Assembly: GCA_025056835.1 (NCBI GenBank)
Contig: JANWVS010000161.1
Location: 1 to 5,754 of the forward strand
Origin: Gemmataceae bacterium
GTDB lineage: Bacteria > Planctomycetota > Planctomycetia > Gemmatales > Gemmataceae
Length of the DNA stretch: 5,754 bases
Reading direction: 5' to 3'
This document shows, piece after piece, positions 1 through 5,754 of the stretch. Within the stretch, counting starts at the first letter, position 1; the number at the start of each line of letters is the position of its first letter. A model generated the notes under the pieces. It was not told the DNA's origin and did not search any database. It was given only the letters and a program-made list of their open reading frames with translations. The position numbers and the translations under genes are program-made.

Positions 1-494
1 GAGTGCGTCGACATCGCAGCGGACTACGGGATCTCGGGCCAGTACGTCACACGGCTGCTCGACCAGGCAGCGCGGTTCCGCGGCTACCCGGCGGCGGTGC
101 GCACCGACAACGGGCCGGAGTTCACCAGCCGTGCCTTCCTCGGCTGGGTCCAGGCCAAGGGCATCCGCCACCTGCTGATCGAGCCGGGCAAGCCGATGCA
201 GAACGGCTACATCGAGAGCTGCAACGGCAAGCTGCGCGACGAGTGTCTGAACGAGCAGTGGTTCGAGACCCTGCACCAAGCCCGCCTCGCCGTGGCCGCC
301 TGGCGGCGCGATTACAACGAGGTGCGCCCGCACAGCACCCTGGGCCGCTTCCCGCCAGCGCGGTTCGCCCAGCAGCAGCGCCGGCTCGCCGGCGATGCTG
401 CTCAAAGCGCAAACGACAAACCCAACCCCATCAACCAGCCTTCAACCCACCGGACTCCTGCCGATCGATTGGTACGGCAGATGGGGGCAGGTCA
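1..494 (+). mobile_element. Right-hand part of an IS3-family insertion sequence (5' truncated by window)
   Basis: The segment carries the catalytic C-terminal part of an IS3-type DDE transposase and stops at a sequence typical of an IS3/IS407-group right end, GGGGGCAGGTCA, whose final CA is at 493-494. IS3-family elements usually end 5'-TG...CA-3'. The left end, OrfA and the start of OrfB lie outside the window, so neither the matching inverted repeat nor a target duplication can be tested. The next bases, ACCG at 495-498, would be one copy of a 4-bp duplication if this is an IS407-group element. The exact boundary is inferred from remembered family termini, not from an alignment. Confidence 0.75.
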
Positions 495-537
495 ACCGCA
501 CCATCGCGGTTTCGGGCGGGACGCATCAGACGCCTAG
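1..537 (+). CDS. IS3-family transposase OrfB, C-terminal fragment (rve integrase core)
   Basis: This is the catalytic subunit of an IS3-type transposase, which cuts and joins the element's ends. The frame is open from base 1, so the true start lies upstream. The rve-type core is clear. RTDNGPEF holds the second catalytic Asp (codon 106-108), and YIESCNGKLRDECLN holds the catalytic Glu (codon 214-216). Exactly 35 residues separate them, giving the DD(35)E signature. RPHSTLG follows, the usual C-terminal landmark of the family. The first catalytic Asp is not in the window. After PPARFA the tail is unusually long and low in conservation, and the frame passes the inferred IS end at 494 to stop at TAG 535-537 in flanking DNA. 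About the last 14 residues are therefore host-encoded. GC-rich third positions match a high-GC host. Activity cannot be judged without the 5' half. Confidence 0.93.
   Translation, partial: ECVDIAADYGISGQYVTRLLDQAARFRGYPAAVRTDNGPEFTSRAFLGWVQAKGIRHLLIEPGKPMQNGYIESCNGKLRDECLNEQWFETLHQARLAVAAWRRDYNEVRPHSTLGRFPPARFAQQQRRLAGDAAQSANDKPNPINQPSTHRTPADRLVRQMGAGQPHHRGFGRDASDA
449..494 (+). repeat. Putative right terminal inverted repeat region of the IS3 element
   Basis: The terminal bases TGGGGGCAGGTCA (482-494) have the G-run followed by a CA-3' end expected of IS407-group right ends. A short inner inverted repeat (CTGCCG at 458-463, CGGCAG at 475-480) lies just inside. The partner left end is not in the window, so the repeat length cannot be measured. 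Confidence 0.55.
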
Positions 538-646
538 TATTGCCGCTGACAGGCAACTCGTACGCCGAGCGGTGCTGATCGTATGGGCGCCACTCGCTGG
601 CTGCGCCTGGTCGTCGCCCCCCATTTCAGTCGCGAAGGGAACCTGG

Positions 647-683
647 AAGAAAAAGCCGCTGCGGTTCTCGGACCGCAGCGGCT
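647..683 (-). terminator. Rho-independent terminator of the TonB-dependent receptor gene
   Basis: On the minus strand a perfect 11-bp stem, AGCCGCTGCGG paired with CCGCAGCGGCT (683-673 with 664-654), encloses an 8-base loop. A T-rich tract follows immediately (TTTTTCTT, 654-647, overlapping the stem's last T). It begins 23 bases past the receptor stop codon and is oriented correctly for that gene only, since there is no T tract on the plus strand. The receptor is therefore probably the last or only gene of its transcript. Confidence 0.9.
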
Positions 684-706
684 GGGCATCAAAAATTGAG
701 CCTTAG

Positions 707-3700
707 CTACTGGAAGCGCACCTGCGCCTGCACGAAGAAGCGGCGCCCGATGACGTCATAGGTCGACGGATCGGTTCCCGACTGTACATTGGGTTGATAC
801 GTGCGCGGCTTTTGGTCGAAGGCATTATTGACGCCGACGCGTAGCAACCCGTTTTTGGTGAATTCCCAACTTGCGCCGAAGTCCCAATAGTACGTTTCCT
901 TGACGCCGGTGAACTTCTCGCCTGGGAAGATGACTTCCATCCGGTTCTTCATCTTGTCGATATAACGGACACGAGCATCAATCGCGTACTGGGCAATCTT
1001 ATAACGCGTCAGCAGGCTCGCTTTCCACTTCGGATGAGCCAATCCGAACCCGGCCCCGAAGTATGGGATGGTACCCGTGAAATCGTTATACGGGAGGTTC
1101 GGCGCAGTCTGGAGTTTGTACTCCAGCAGTCGGTTCACGTTAAGCGTCACATCAAGCCTGCCCGGTCCGACTATCGGACCCAAGTTGACCTGAACATCGA
1201 TGCCACTTGTTTGGATCTTGCCTCCATTGGTCGAGGTAAAAGTTTGATCAGGTGACGCGAGGTTATCGAGAAAAAGGATGTCGTTTAAGCGGAAGATCCC
1301 AGCGCAATTTGGGTAGCTCGGGCTATAAGCGGAATTGTTGCCATAAAAGTTATAGCAATCCGCGATCAGTTCGTTTGTATCAGTGAAGACGATCGCATCC
1401 TTCACCTTGATCCTGTAGTAGTCCACTGACGCCCGTAGGCCCGATAGCGCGCCGCGGAACTCCGGTTGCCAAACGGCACCAAGCGTCATGCTCTGCCCCG
1501 TCTCGGGGTCGAGTTCGCGATTGCCGGAAAAGACGATGGAAGCCTGCGTTCCAGGAGTCTGAACAAAGGTGTCCACCGCCCCGCCGAGCCCGCCGATTTG
1601 GCCGGCGTCGCGGCACAGTAGACGCAACTGCGCCGCGTTCGGACCGACCGTGCGGGCGTTTGAAGTCACGGAGCACGGATCAAAGATTTGCGGCGCGCTT
1701 CCGCCACCGGAAAACAGTTCACCGAAGTTTGGAGCACGCACCGAGCGCTGCAGTGAGGCACGGCCACGCCAAGTATCTACCGGCACCCAGTTCAGATTAA
1801 GCGCCCACGTGTTCGCCCGCTTCCTCGGACTCTCTACGCCGTTGATCTCATCCTTGAAACGACTGGTCGAGTTACGGTACGCGAGGCTGATGTCCAGATC
1901 CTTCGCCATCGGCGCGTTCCGTAAAACGGGAAAAGCCAGCTCCGCGAACAAGTCCTTGAACGAATTGGTCCCGCCTGCCGGTTCCTGCACGTTGAAACCG
2001 GAGATTGGCCCAGAAGCAGCCCCCGGATCAAATGCGTATTTGAAGCGCCGCGACTCTGCGCCGAGGACCGCGGTGATCGGCCCGGCCGGCAAGTTGGCGA
2101 CATCCCCCGTTGCAAATGCCTGCACAATTTGTTGAACGAACTCTTCACTAGTCGCTGTCTTAACCTGCAGGAAATCGATGCACTCTTGCGAGAGCGGTTG
2201 GCGGCCAAAGGGGTTCACCCCACCGGCACATAGACTCACGCCGCCATCCGGCGCCTCTAGGGCCTGCTGCAGCCGCTGCGTATTAACGTTGCCAGACTGC
2301 ACCGTGCTAATCTTGGTCCGACCCTCCGAGGCGTAGGCTTCCCAGGTCCAAGTCTTGCCGGCTAGAGGACCCTTCGCGCCTCCTAAATACTGATTGACGA
2401 TGTTGTCGAAGTCCTGGGTGCGCAAACCGATCGGTAGCGTCCGCCAGCGCATGAAAAAAGGCTCCGTCGCCCCCGCACCCACAAGTGCTGGGTTATCCCC
2501 GGTCCGCGATGCCAACAGCGTCTGCAAGTCCGCTGGGATGAAAGGATTGGTTACGGGAACGACCAGCTGATTGCCCGAGTTGAACGGCGCACCGGTGTTT
2601 GGATTGATCGCGGCGGTCACAAGTGGGCTCGAGGCTTCTGTGGGGCTCGCGAGCCCGGTAGCGGCTACGGAAACGGTCGGCACTGGTGTCGGCGCCAGCG
2701 CTTGAGTGGCCGAATAGCGCGTATTGGAGAAACGACCGAACACTTCGACGTCGTTTGCGAACCTATAGTCAAATTTCGTCATCATCGAGCGCCGCTCCAG
2801 CGGTAGCACGAGGATGTTGACCGCGTCGAAATTGTAGGAATAGACGTCTGGGAATAGCCTCGTATTAACCGAGTCGTCCACGGGGTAGCGCCAGTTGCGC
2901 ACATCGACAGGACTGTTGAAGATGCCCACCGAGAAGAGCGTGCCATCGAGGTTGAACCCGACCGGCAATGTTCGCGGCACGGACCCTGGAGGGGCGCCCC
3001 CATACGAGGCTTGGCCGAATAGAGCATCGACCGCAGCTTGCGACGGCGCGTTATTAGAAGTGGGACGATAGGTCCCCTCAGGGAAAAAGCTCGTGGTTGA
3101 CGTAGCGACTTTCGCAAAATCTCGTTGCCGCTTGATCAACCCCTCGCGATCTGCGAACTCGAACGATAGAACGGCGTTGCCTCGCCTGTCGCCGAAGTTG
3201 CCGCCGATCAGCGCAGATACGTTGCGTTCGAACGCATCCTTTTTTTCACTGTCGGCATAGCCAGCGTTTAACTCGACGCCCTCAAATCGAGGCTTCAGCC
3301 GGATGTTCACGACTCCCGCAACTGCGTCCGCACCATACACGGCAGCGGCGCCACCAGTAATCACTTCGATGCTCTCAATGAGCGACAGCGGAATGGTGTT
3401 CAGGTCGACGGTCTGATCAGCCGAGGAAACCATCGGCCGGCGGCCATCGATTAGGATCAGGTTTCGGTTCGACCCCAACCCGCGTAAGTTGATATTTGCC
3501 TGCCCGTTGTTCCCCGGGTTGTTCGAAGTAGTGGTCCCATCTGGGTTTGCCTGCGGCAACGTATTAAGCAACGTCTCCAGCGTGATGTCCTGATGGGCCC
3601 TTAACTCTTCCGCCGAGATCGTGACAACCGGGCTGCTGGTCTCGAAGTCGCGCTTAGTAATCCGCGTGCCCGTGATAATGATCCGTTCCGCCCTTTCTTC

Positions 3701-3796
3701 CGCCTGTTGTGCGGCTACCGAGTGCGAGATCAACAGAGTGCTCGCCCCGCCGAACGCAAGCAGCATGTAGCGGACGATAGGCTTCAGCGCAGGCAT
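707..3796 (-). CDS. TonB-dependent outer-membrane receptor
   Basis: This is a ligand-gated outer-membrane transporter that uses TonB/ExbBD energy to import a scarce substrate; the substrate cannot be read from the sequence. The ATG at 3796 gives 1029 residues. It is preceded by GGGGGAG and starts a good signal peptide: K5 and R9, a hydrophobic stretch at about 11-24, and VAA before a likely cut after residue 29. A longer in-frame start at 3907 would put 37 non-signal residues in front. RIIITG (about 38-43) is TonB-box-like. The plug spans about 45-168, with NINLRGLGSNRNLILIDGRR and VYGADAVAGVVNI. The barrel fills the rest, including RSVRAPNFGELF (about 685-695), ELDPETG and a C-terminal GVNNAF...RRFFVQAQVRF. 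The last residue is Gln after the usual terminal Phe. The only six cysteines lie in three close pairs (523/539, 708/728, 814/831). No FecI/FecR-type regulator or substrate enzyme is adjacent. Confidence 0.96.
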   Translation of the reverse strand: MPALKPIVRYMLLAFGGASTLLISHSVAAQQAEERAERIIITGTRITKRDFETSSPVVTISAEELRAHQDITLETLLNTLPQANPDGTTTSNNPGNNGQANINLRGLGSNRNLILIDGRRPMVSSADQTVDLNTIPLSLIESIEVITGGAAAVYGADAVAGVVNIRLKPRFEGVELNAGYADSEKKDAFERNVSALIGGNFGDRRGNAVLSFEFADREGLIKRQRDFAKVATSTTSFFPEGTYRPTSNNAPSQAAVDALFGQASYGGAPPGSVPRTLPVGFNLDGTLFSVGIFNSPVDVRNWRYPVDDSVNTRLFPDVYSYNFDAVNILVLPLERRSMMTKFDYRFANDVEVFGRFSNTRYSATQALAPTPVPTVSVAATGLASPTEASSPLVTAAINPNTGAPFNSGNQLVVPVTNPFIPADLQTLLASRTGDNPALVGAGATEPFFMRWRTLPIGLRTQDFDNIVNQYLGGAKGPLAGKTWTWEAYASEGRTKISTVQSGNVNTQRLQQALEAPDGGVSLCAGGVNPFGRQPLSQECIDFLQVKTATSEEFVQQIVQAFATGDVANLPAGPITAVLGAESRRFKYAFDPGAASGPISGFNVQEPAGGTNSFKDLFAELAFPVLRNAPMAKDLDISLAYRNSTSRFKDEINGVESPRKRANTWALNLNWVPVDTWRGRASLQRSVRAPNFGELFSGGGSAPQIFDPCSVTSNARTVGPNAAQLRLLCRDAGQIGGLGGAVDTFVQTPGTQASIVFSGNRELDPETGQSMTLGAVWQPEFRGALSGLRASVDYYRIKVKDAIVFTDTNELIADCYNFYGNNSAYSPSYPNCAGIFRLNDILFLDNLASPDQTFTSTNGGKIQTSGIDVQVNLGPIVGPGRLDVTLNVNRLLEYKLQTAPNLPYNDFTGTIPYFGAGFGLAHPKWKASLLTRYKIAQYAIDARVRYIDKMKNRMEVIFPGEKFTGVKETYYWDFGASWEFTKNGLLRVGVNNAFDQKPRTYQPNVQSGTDPSTYDVIGRRFFVQAQVRFQ

Positions 3797-3800
3797 AAGG

Positions 3801-3807
3801 CTCCCCC
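3801..3807 (-). promoter_or_regulatory. Ribosome binding site deciding the receptor start
   Basis: On the minus strand GGGGGAG lies 4 bases before the ATG at 3796-3794. The in-frame ATG at 3817 has no comparable purine run upstream. Together with the signal peptide that begins at 3796, this favours 3796 over the longer frame. The spacing is on the short side. Confidence 0.6.
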
Positions 3808-4139
3808 GAAAAATCATTGTCGCAAGAACAGGCGCGCATCTCGGCGCCATGTGTTTGATTTTCAAATTCTGGTCCTCGCTCGTAAGCATTTGCAACAAGC
3901 ACCTCAACCGGGGGTGGCACGTGTTGTTTTTGACCTACACGGCGAGGGGAGGTCCGAACCAATTCCCGTGCCGCGTCTCGTTGGCTGCAACCTGCGAAAC
4001 AAAACCAAAGAAAGCCGCTTGGGCGAGGGAAGCCAACCCAGGGCGAAGGGCATTGCGTGCCAACGGGTGCTCGCACGGCGCGAGGCGTCGATCGCGCTGA
4101 GGCAGGTACAGTTGCCATGGCCTGAGTTGGTCGTCTCGA
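3808..4139. other. Upstream region of the receptor gene, no gene recognised
   Basis: Short open frames exist on both strands, but none has a recognisable motif, a convincing ribosome site or protein-like composition. The part nearest the receptor (about 3808-3940) is richer in A/T and should hold its promoter. Several TTG-like -35 candidates occur on the minus strand (for example TTGAAA and TTGAGG), but none is paired with a convincing -10 box, so no promoter is called. No riboswitch was recognised. Confidence 0.5.
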
Positions 4140-4765
4140 TTGCGACGCACAACGCCTGAACAGGTAGCCGCCGCTCCTGCATCGTCTGCGGCGTCTTTGC
4201 ACAGCGCGATGCTGCAGCACGGTAGTCACCTGTCCCTCCGGCAAGGGCATGCCGGGTTAATCCCTGTGCGGCTCAGGTGGGCACCCTGCGCGCCTTGGTC
4301 CGCGTCGACCTCATCCCGGAGCCGATCTACGACCTTCACCCGTGTTTCGGCTTTCCGACGCCCCCTCGCGACGCACGGGCGGGGCGGGTCGATCCTCGAC
4401 GAGAGCGATCACCGGCCTCGGTTCGACGATTTGAAACTGTCTGGCGGCACCAGCTCGGAGGCCGTCGTAACCGCCGCGCCCCTGTCCACCGGCGACGGCG
4501 GACGGGGGCGCGACCCCAAAAAAGGGGGTGAGATCACGAAGGGCCGGCGGTGGCAGTTGGGAATGACGATGCGCGTCGACGCCGATGCAAGTGACTACGT
4601 GCCGAAGACCATGCCAACGCCGGGGCCAACCTGTGACGACAAGCCCGCAGTAGCCGAATGGTTCCAAACTGAGCGGAGGCGCCTGCTCGTACGCATTCCA
4701 AGACTGAACCGACCGAAACGCCGCCGTCGGCTGCACCGCCAACAACTTCTAGCGTCCAAGTGTGC
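4140..4765 (+). pseudogene. Decayed IS5-family transposase relic
   Basis: Pieces of an IS5-type transposase appear in the family order but in different frames. In frame 2, EPIYDLHPCFGF (about 4319-4354) resembles the family's EEALYD...FREF segment. In frame 3, DESDHRPRFDDL (about 4398-4433) resembles DESTILRFRHLL, and EAVVTAAPLST then RDP (4458-4520) resembles VVDATLIAAPSST...RDPEM. Also in frame 3, KGRRWQLGMTMRVDADASDYV (split here as KGRRWQLGMTM and RVDADASDYV, about 4542-4604) resembles KGxQWYFGMKAHIGVDADSGxV. Upstream, GGCAAGGGCATGCCG near 4240 recalls the family's GKGRPP region. A weak RRLHRQQL match near 4722-4748 may be the YRGLxKNTAQL tail. At least one frameshift lies between about 4333 and 4389. 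The stretch between RFDDL and VV is much shorter than usual, so the first catalytic Asp region is lost. The DAGY region is not recognisable. The comparison is from memory of the family; the central part is the safest and both ends are uncertain. Confidence 0.62.
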
Positions 4766-5007
4766 GCCTGCCATCCGGCGAAGGCGATCGTGTGCGGGCA
4801 GGGAACTGCGCCTCAGGTCTCATCCAGCCACGGCGTCTGGCCCTTTTTTCATCTGGTTGGGCCCGAGTACGGCATCTCCAGGTCGGCCGACGGGACGATG
4901 AGGAACTCGGAGCGCCGCGCGTATTTACCGCGCCGGCACTGATAAACCCGGTGATGGCTTGGTGACTGGACTCTTGTCGACCCCGAGGCGCCCTTCGCAA
5001 GCGCTAC

Positions 5008-5036
5008 GGCCGCTGCCGCTCAACGCGGCAGCGGCC
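5008..5036. repeat. Perfect 12-bp inverted repeat with 5-base loop
   Basis: GGCCGCTGCCGC (5008-5019) and GCGGCAGCGGCC (5025-5036) pair perfectly around the loop TCAAC. No T tract follows on either strand, so it is not a classical rho-independent terminator. It could act as a transcript-end or stabilising hairpin, or be a mobile-element remnant. Its stem resembles the core of the receptor terminator (GCCGCTGC). Confidence 0.75.
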
Positions 5037-5209
5037 CGGGACCGCGATCGATGGACAGACAACCCGTTCGCAACGCGAAAAGTGAAATCCACGCGACCTC
5101 CGAGCTCACAAGCACTCTAATCTCTGCCCGAGTCTTGGCCGCAGCGATGCTACGGACCGCTGCGCATGGACGCTGAGGTGGGCGGCGCCTGTACGGCTGG
5201 ACCCTTCGT

Positions 5210-5233
5210 TGCGTAACTTGATCAATTTACGCA
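5210..5233. promoter_or_regulatory. 24-bp operator-like palindrome
   Basis: The half-sites TGCGTAACTTGA (5210-5221) and TCAATTTACGCA (5222-5233) form an uninterrupted dyad with 11 of 12 pairs matched; the only mismatch is 5217/5226. Its A/T-rich centre stands out in GC-rich surroundings. Such symmetry is typical of a dimeric regulator's site. No known consensus was recognised: the centre TTGATCAA lacks the spacer of an FNR/ANR box. No gene starts close by; ybgC begins about 415 bases to the right. Confidence 0.45.
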
Positions 5234-5345
5234 CTCCGACCGGTGAGGGCCACAACCGGCGTTCGGATCGTCGAGTGCCGTGCCTACAACGGCGGCACAG
5301 TGGGTTCGGATCTGGAAACTTTCGCGCATGTCACGTCGGCCGCTG

Positions 5346-5367
5346 AGCCAGCGTGGCGACGCTGGCT
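5346..5367. repeat. Perfect 9-bp hairpin with GGCG loop
   Basis: AGCCAGCGT (5346-5354) and ACGCTGGCT (5359-5367) pair perfectly around GGCG. There is no T tract on either strand. The role is unknown. Confidence 0.6.
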
Positions 5368-5588
5368 GGATCAAGGTTCCCACGCCGCGTCGGGGCCAAG
5401 TTCGATCGCGCACCGTGGCGCGTCAGTCGGTTTGGCCCGTTCGGGGGCGAATTCGACTAAACGCTCGCCTACGTGCCCTGTTGCAACAGTTTCTTCGACT
5501 GGCGGCAATTTCATGGGCTGCAGCCTGTCGGCCGACCTGTGCGCCCGCCCGTGGAGACGCGCTAGCGAGGGGCCCCCACTCCGGCCAA

Positions 5589-5616
5589 GCCCTGGCCTTC
5601 GCCGACGGCCAAGGGC
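5589..5616. repeat. GC-rich hairpin upstream of ybgC
   Basis: GCCCT-GGCC (5589-5597) pairs with GGCC-A-AGGGC (5607-5616), a 9-bp stem with one bulged A (5611) and a 9-base loop. It lies 32 bases before the ybgC start, just upstream of a candidate -10 box. It could end transcription coming from the left, but it has no T tract. Confidence 0.4.
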
Positions 5617-5634
5617 CTCCCACCTCGCCGGCGA

Positions 5635-5640
5635 TACACT
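5635..5640 (+). promoter_or_regulatory. Candidate -10 box for ybgC
   Basis: TACACT matches 4 of 6 bases of TATAAT. A start of transcription about 7 bases downstream would fall at 5646-5648, immediately before the GTG at 5649. No good -35 hexamer is visible at 17 bases spacing, so the call is weak. Confidence 0.3.
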
Positions 5641-5648
5641 CGCGCCCC

Positions 5649-5754
5649 GTGACGAGCGCCGATGACGAGTTGCTGTGGCCCGTGCGCGTGTATTACGAGG
5701 ACACCGACGCCGGTGGGATCGTCTATTACGCGAACTATCTGCGATATTTCGAGC
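5649..5754 (+). CDS. ybgC: YbgC-type acyl-CoA thioesterase, N-terminal 35 residues (3' truncated by window)
   Basis: This is a cytoplasmic hotdog-fold acyl-CoA thioesterase of the 4-hydroxybenzoyl-CoA thioesterase family, usually encoded as the first gene of the tol-pal cluster (ybgC-tolQ-tolR-tolA-tolB-pal). Residues 10-23, [14 protein letters not shown], are nearly identical to the start of E. coli YbgC and contain the catalytic-Asp motif [18 protein letters not shown] follows, matching the family's VVYHANYLRFFER pattern with Tyr in place of the common His. The GTG at 5649 is chosen because it places the conserved block at the usual distance from the N-terminus; the nearby ATG at 5662 is out of frame. 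No Shine-Dalgarno sequence is visible. The gene runs off the window, so the downstream tol genes are expected but not seen. Confidence 0.93.
   Translation, partial: MTSADDELLWPVRVYYEDTDAGGIVYYANYLRYFE

Larger units (their letters stand above)
4766..5648. other. Gene-free region between the IS5 relic and ybgC
   Basis: No reading frame here has a recognisable motif, a good start signal or protein-like composition; translations are rich in Arg, Pro and Ala, as expected of GC-rich non-coding DNA. No tRNA or rRNA was seen. Its identifiable contents are the inverted repeats listed separately and a GC-rich hairpin just before ybgC. It may be decayed mobile-element DNA continuing from the IS5 relic, but no further transposase motif was found. 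Confidence 0.5.

Noticed and set aside
3..578. 191-residue open frame overlapping the transposase
   Set aside because: It is a shifted frame of the transposase; only the frame starting at base 1 carries the DD(35)E motifs.
3797..3907. Longer start for the receptor at 3907 (37 extra residues)
   Set aside because: The extension is not a signal peptide and has no good ribosome site; the ATG at 3796 has both.
3915..3930. TGGCACG resembling a sigma-54 -24 element
   Set aside because: The GC needed at -12 is absent at the required spacing, and it points away from the receptor gene.
4225..4275. Cobalamin-riboswitch-like bases upstream of the receptor on the minus strand
   Set aside because: Only short GGGA/CCGG-type matches occur; the conserved B12-box and core order are not present, and the region overlaps the IS5 relic.
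4822..4849. T6 run after a possible hairpin, considered as a plus-strand terminator
   Set aside because: The stem before it (CCAG/CTGG) is only about 4 bp, too weak to call.
4140..4901. 253-residue plus-strand open frame
   Set aside because: Only its middle third resembles IS5 transposase; the rest is Arg/Ser/Pro-rich and the frame crosses the relic's frameshift. It is a relic, not a gene.
4880..5538. GTCGGCCGAC occurring at 4882-4891 and 5527-5536, extended to a 12-bp inverted pair
   Set aside because: A self-complementary GC-rich 10-mer can recur by chance in such DNA, and there is no further similarity around the copies.
5243..5665. 140-residue plus-strand open frame upstream of ybgC
   Set aside because: It has no recognisable motif, has low-complexity Arg/Ser/Pro composition, and overlaps the ybgC start in another frame.

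Overview
The window comes from a GC-rich Gram-negative proteobacterium. A TonB-dependent outer-membrane receptor and a YbgC-type thioesterase (normally the first gene of the tol-pal cluster) both point to an organism with an outer membrane. The receptor style and the insertion-sequence types suggest a gammaproteobacterium near the Xanthomonadales or Steroidobacter group. That placement is inference from general resemblance, not from a search.

Layout, left to right. (1) Bases 1-494 are the right end of an IS3-family insertion sequence. It carries the C-terminal part of a DDE transposase and a terminal sequence ending in GGGGGCAGGTCA. The element has no stop codon at its right end, so the transposase frame runs 43 bases into flanking DNA. 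(2) Bases 495-646 are a short spacer, followed by a strong rho-independent terminator for the leftward gene. (3) Bases 707-3796 (minus strand) encode a complete 1029-residue TonB-dependent receptor with signal peptide, plug and barrel. This is the only complete gene in the window. (4) Bases 3797 to about 4140 are upstream of the receptor and show no gene. (5) About 4140-4765 holds a heavily decayed IS5-family transposase on the plus strand, frameshifted and internally deleted. (6) About 4766-5648 has no recognisable gene but contains several strong inverted repeats, including a 24-bp operator-like palindrome with one mismatched pair. (7) Bases 5649-5754 are the start of ybgC on the plus strand, with a GTG start and no visible ribosome binding site.

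The receptor is a single transcription unit with its own terminator, and it lies between IS material on both sides. It reads as an accessory nutrient-uptake gene placed at a recombination-prone junction next to the conserved envelope cluster that ybgC should open. No complete new multi-gene system is visible. The items most worth following up are the IS-bounded receptor locus, the IS5 relic, the palindrome and the probable leaderless start of ybgC.
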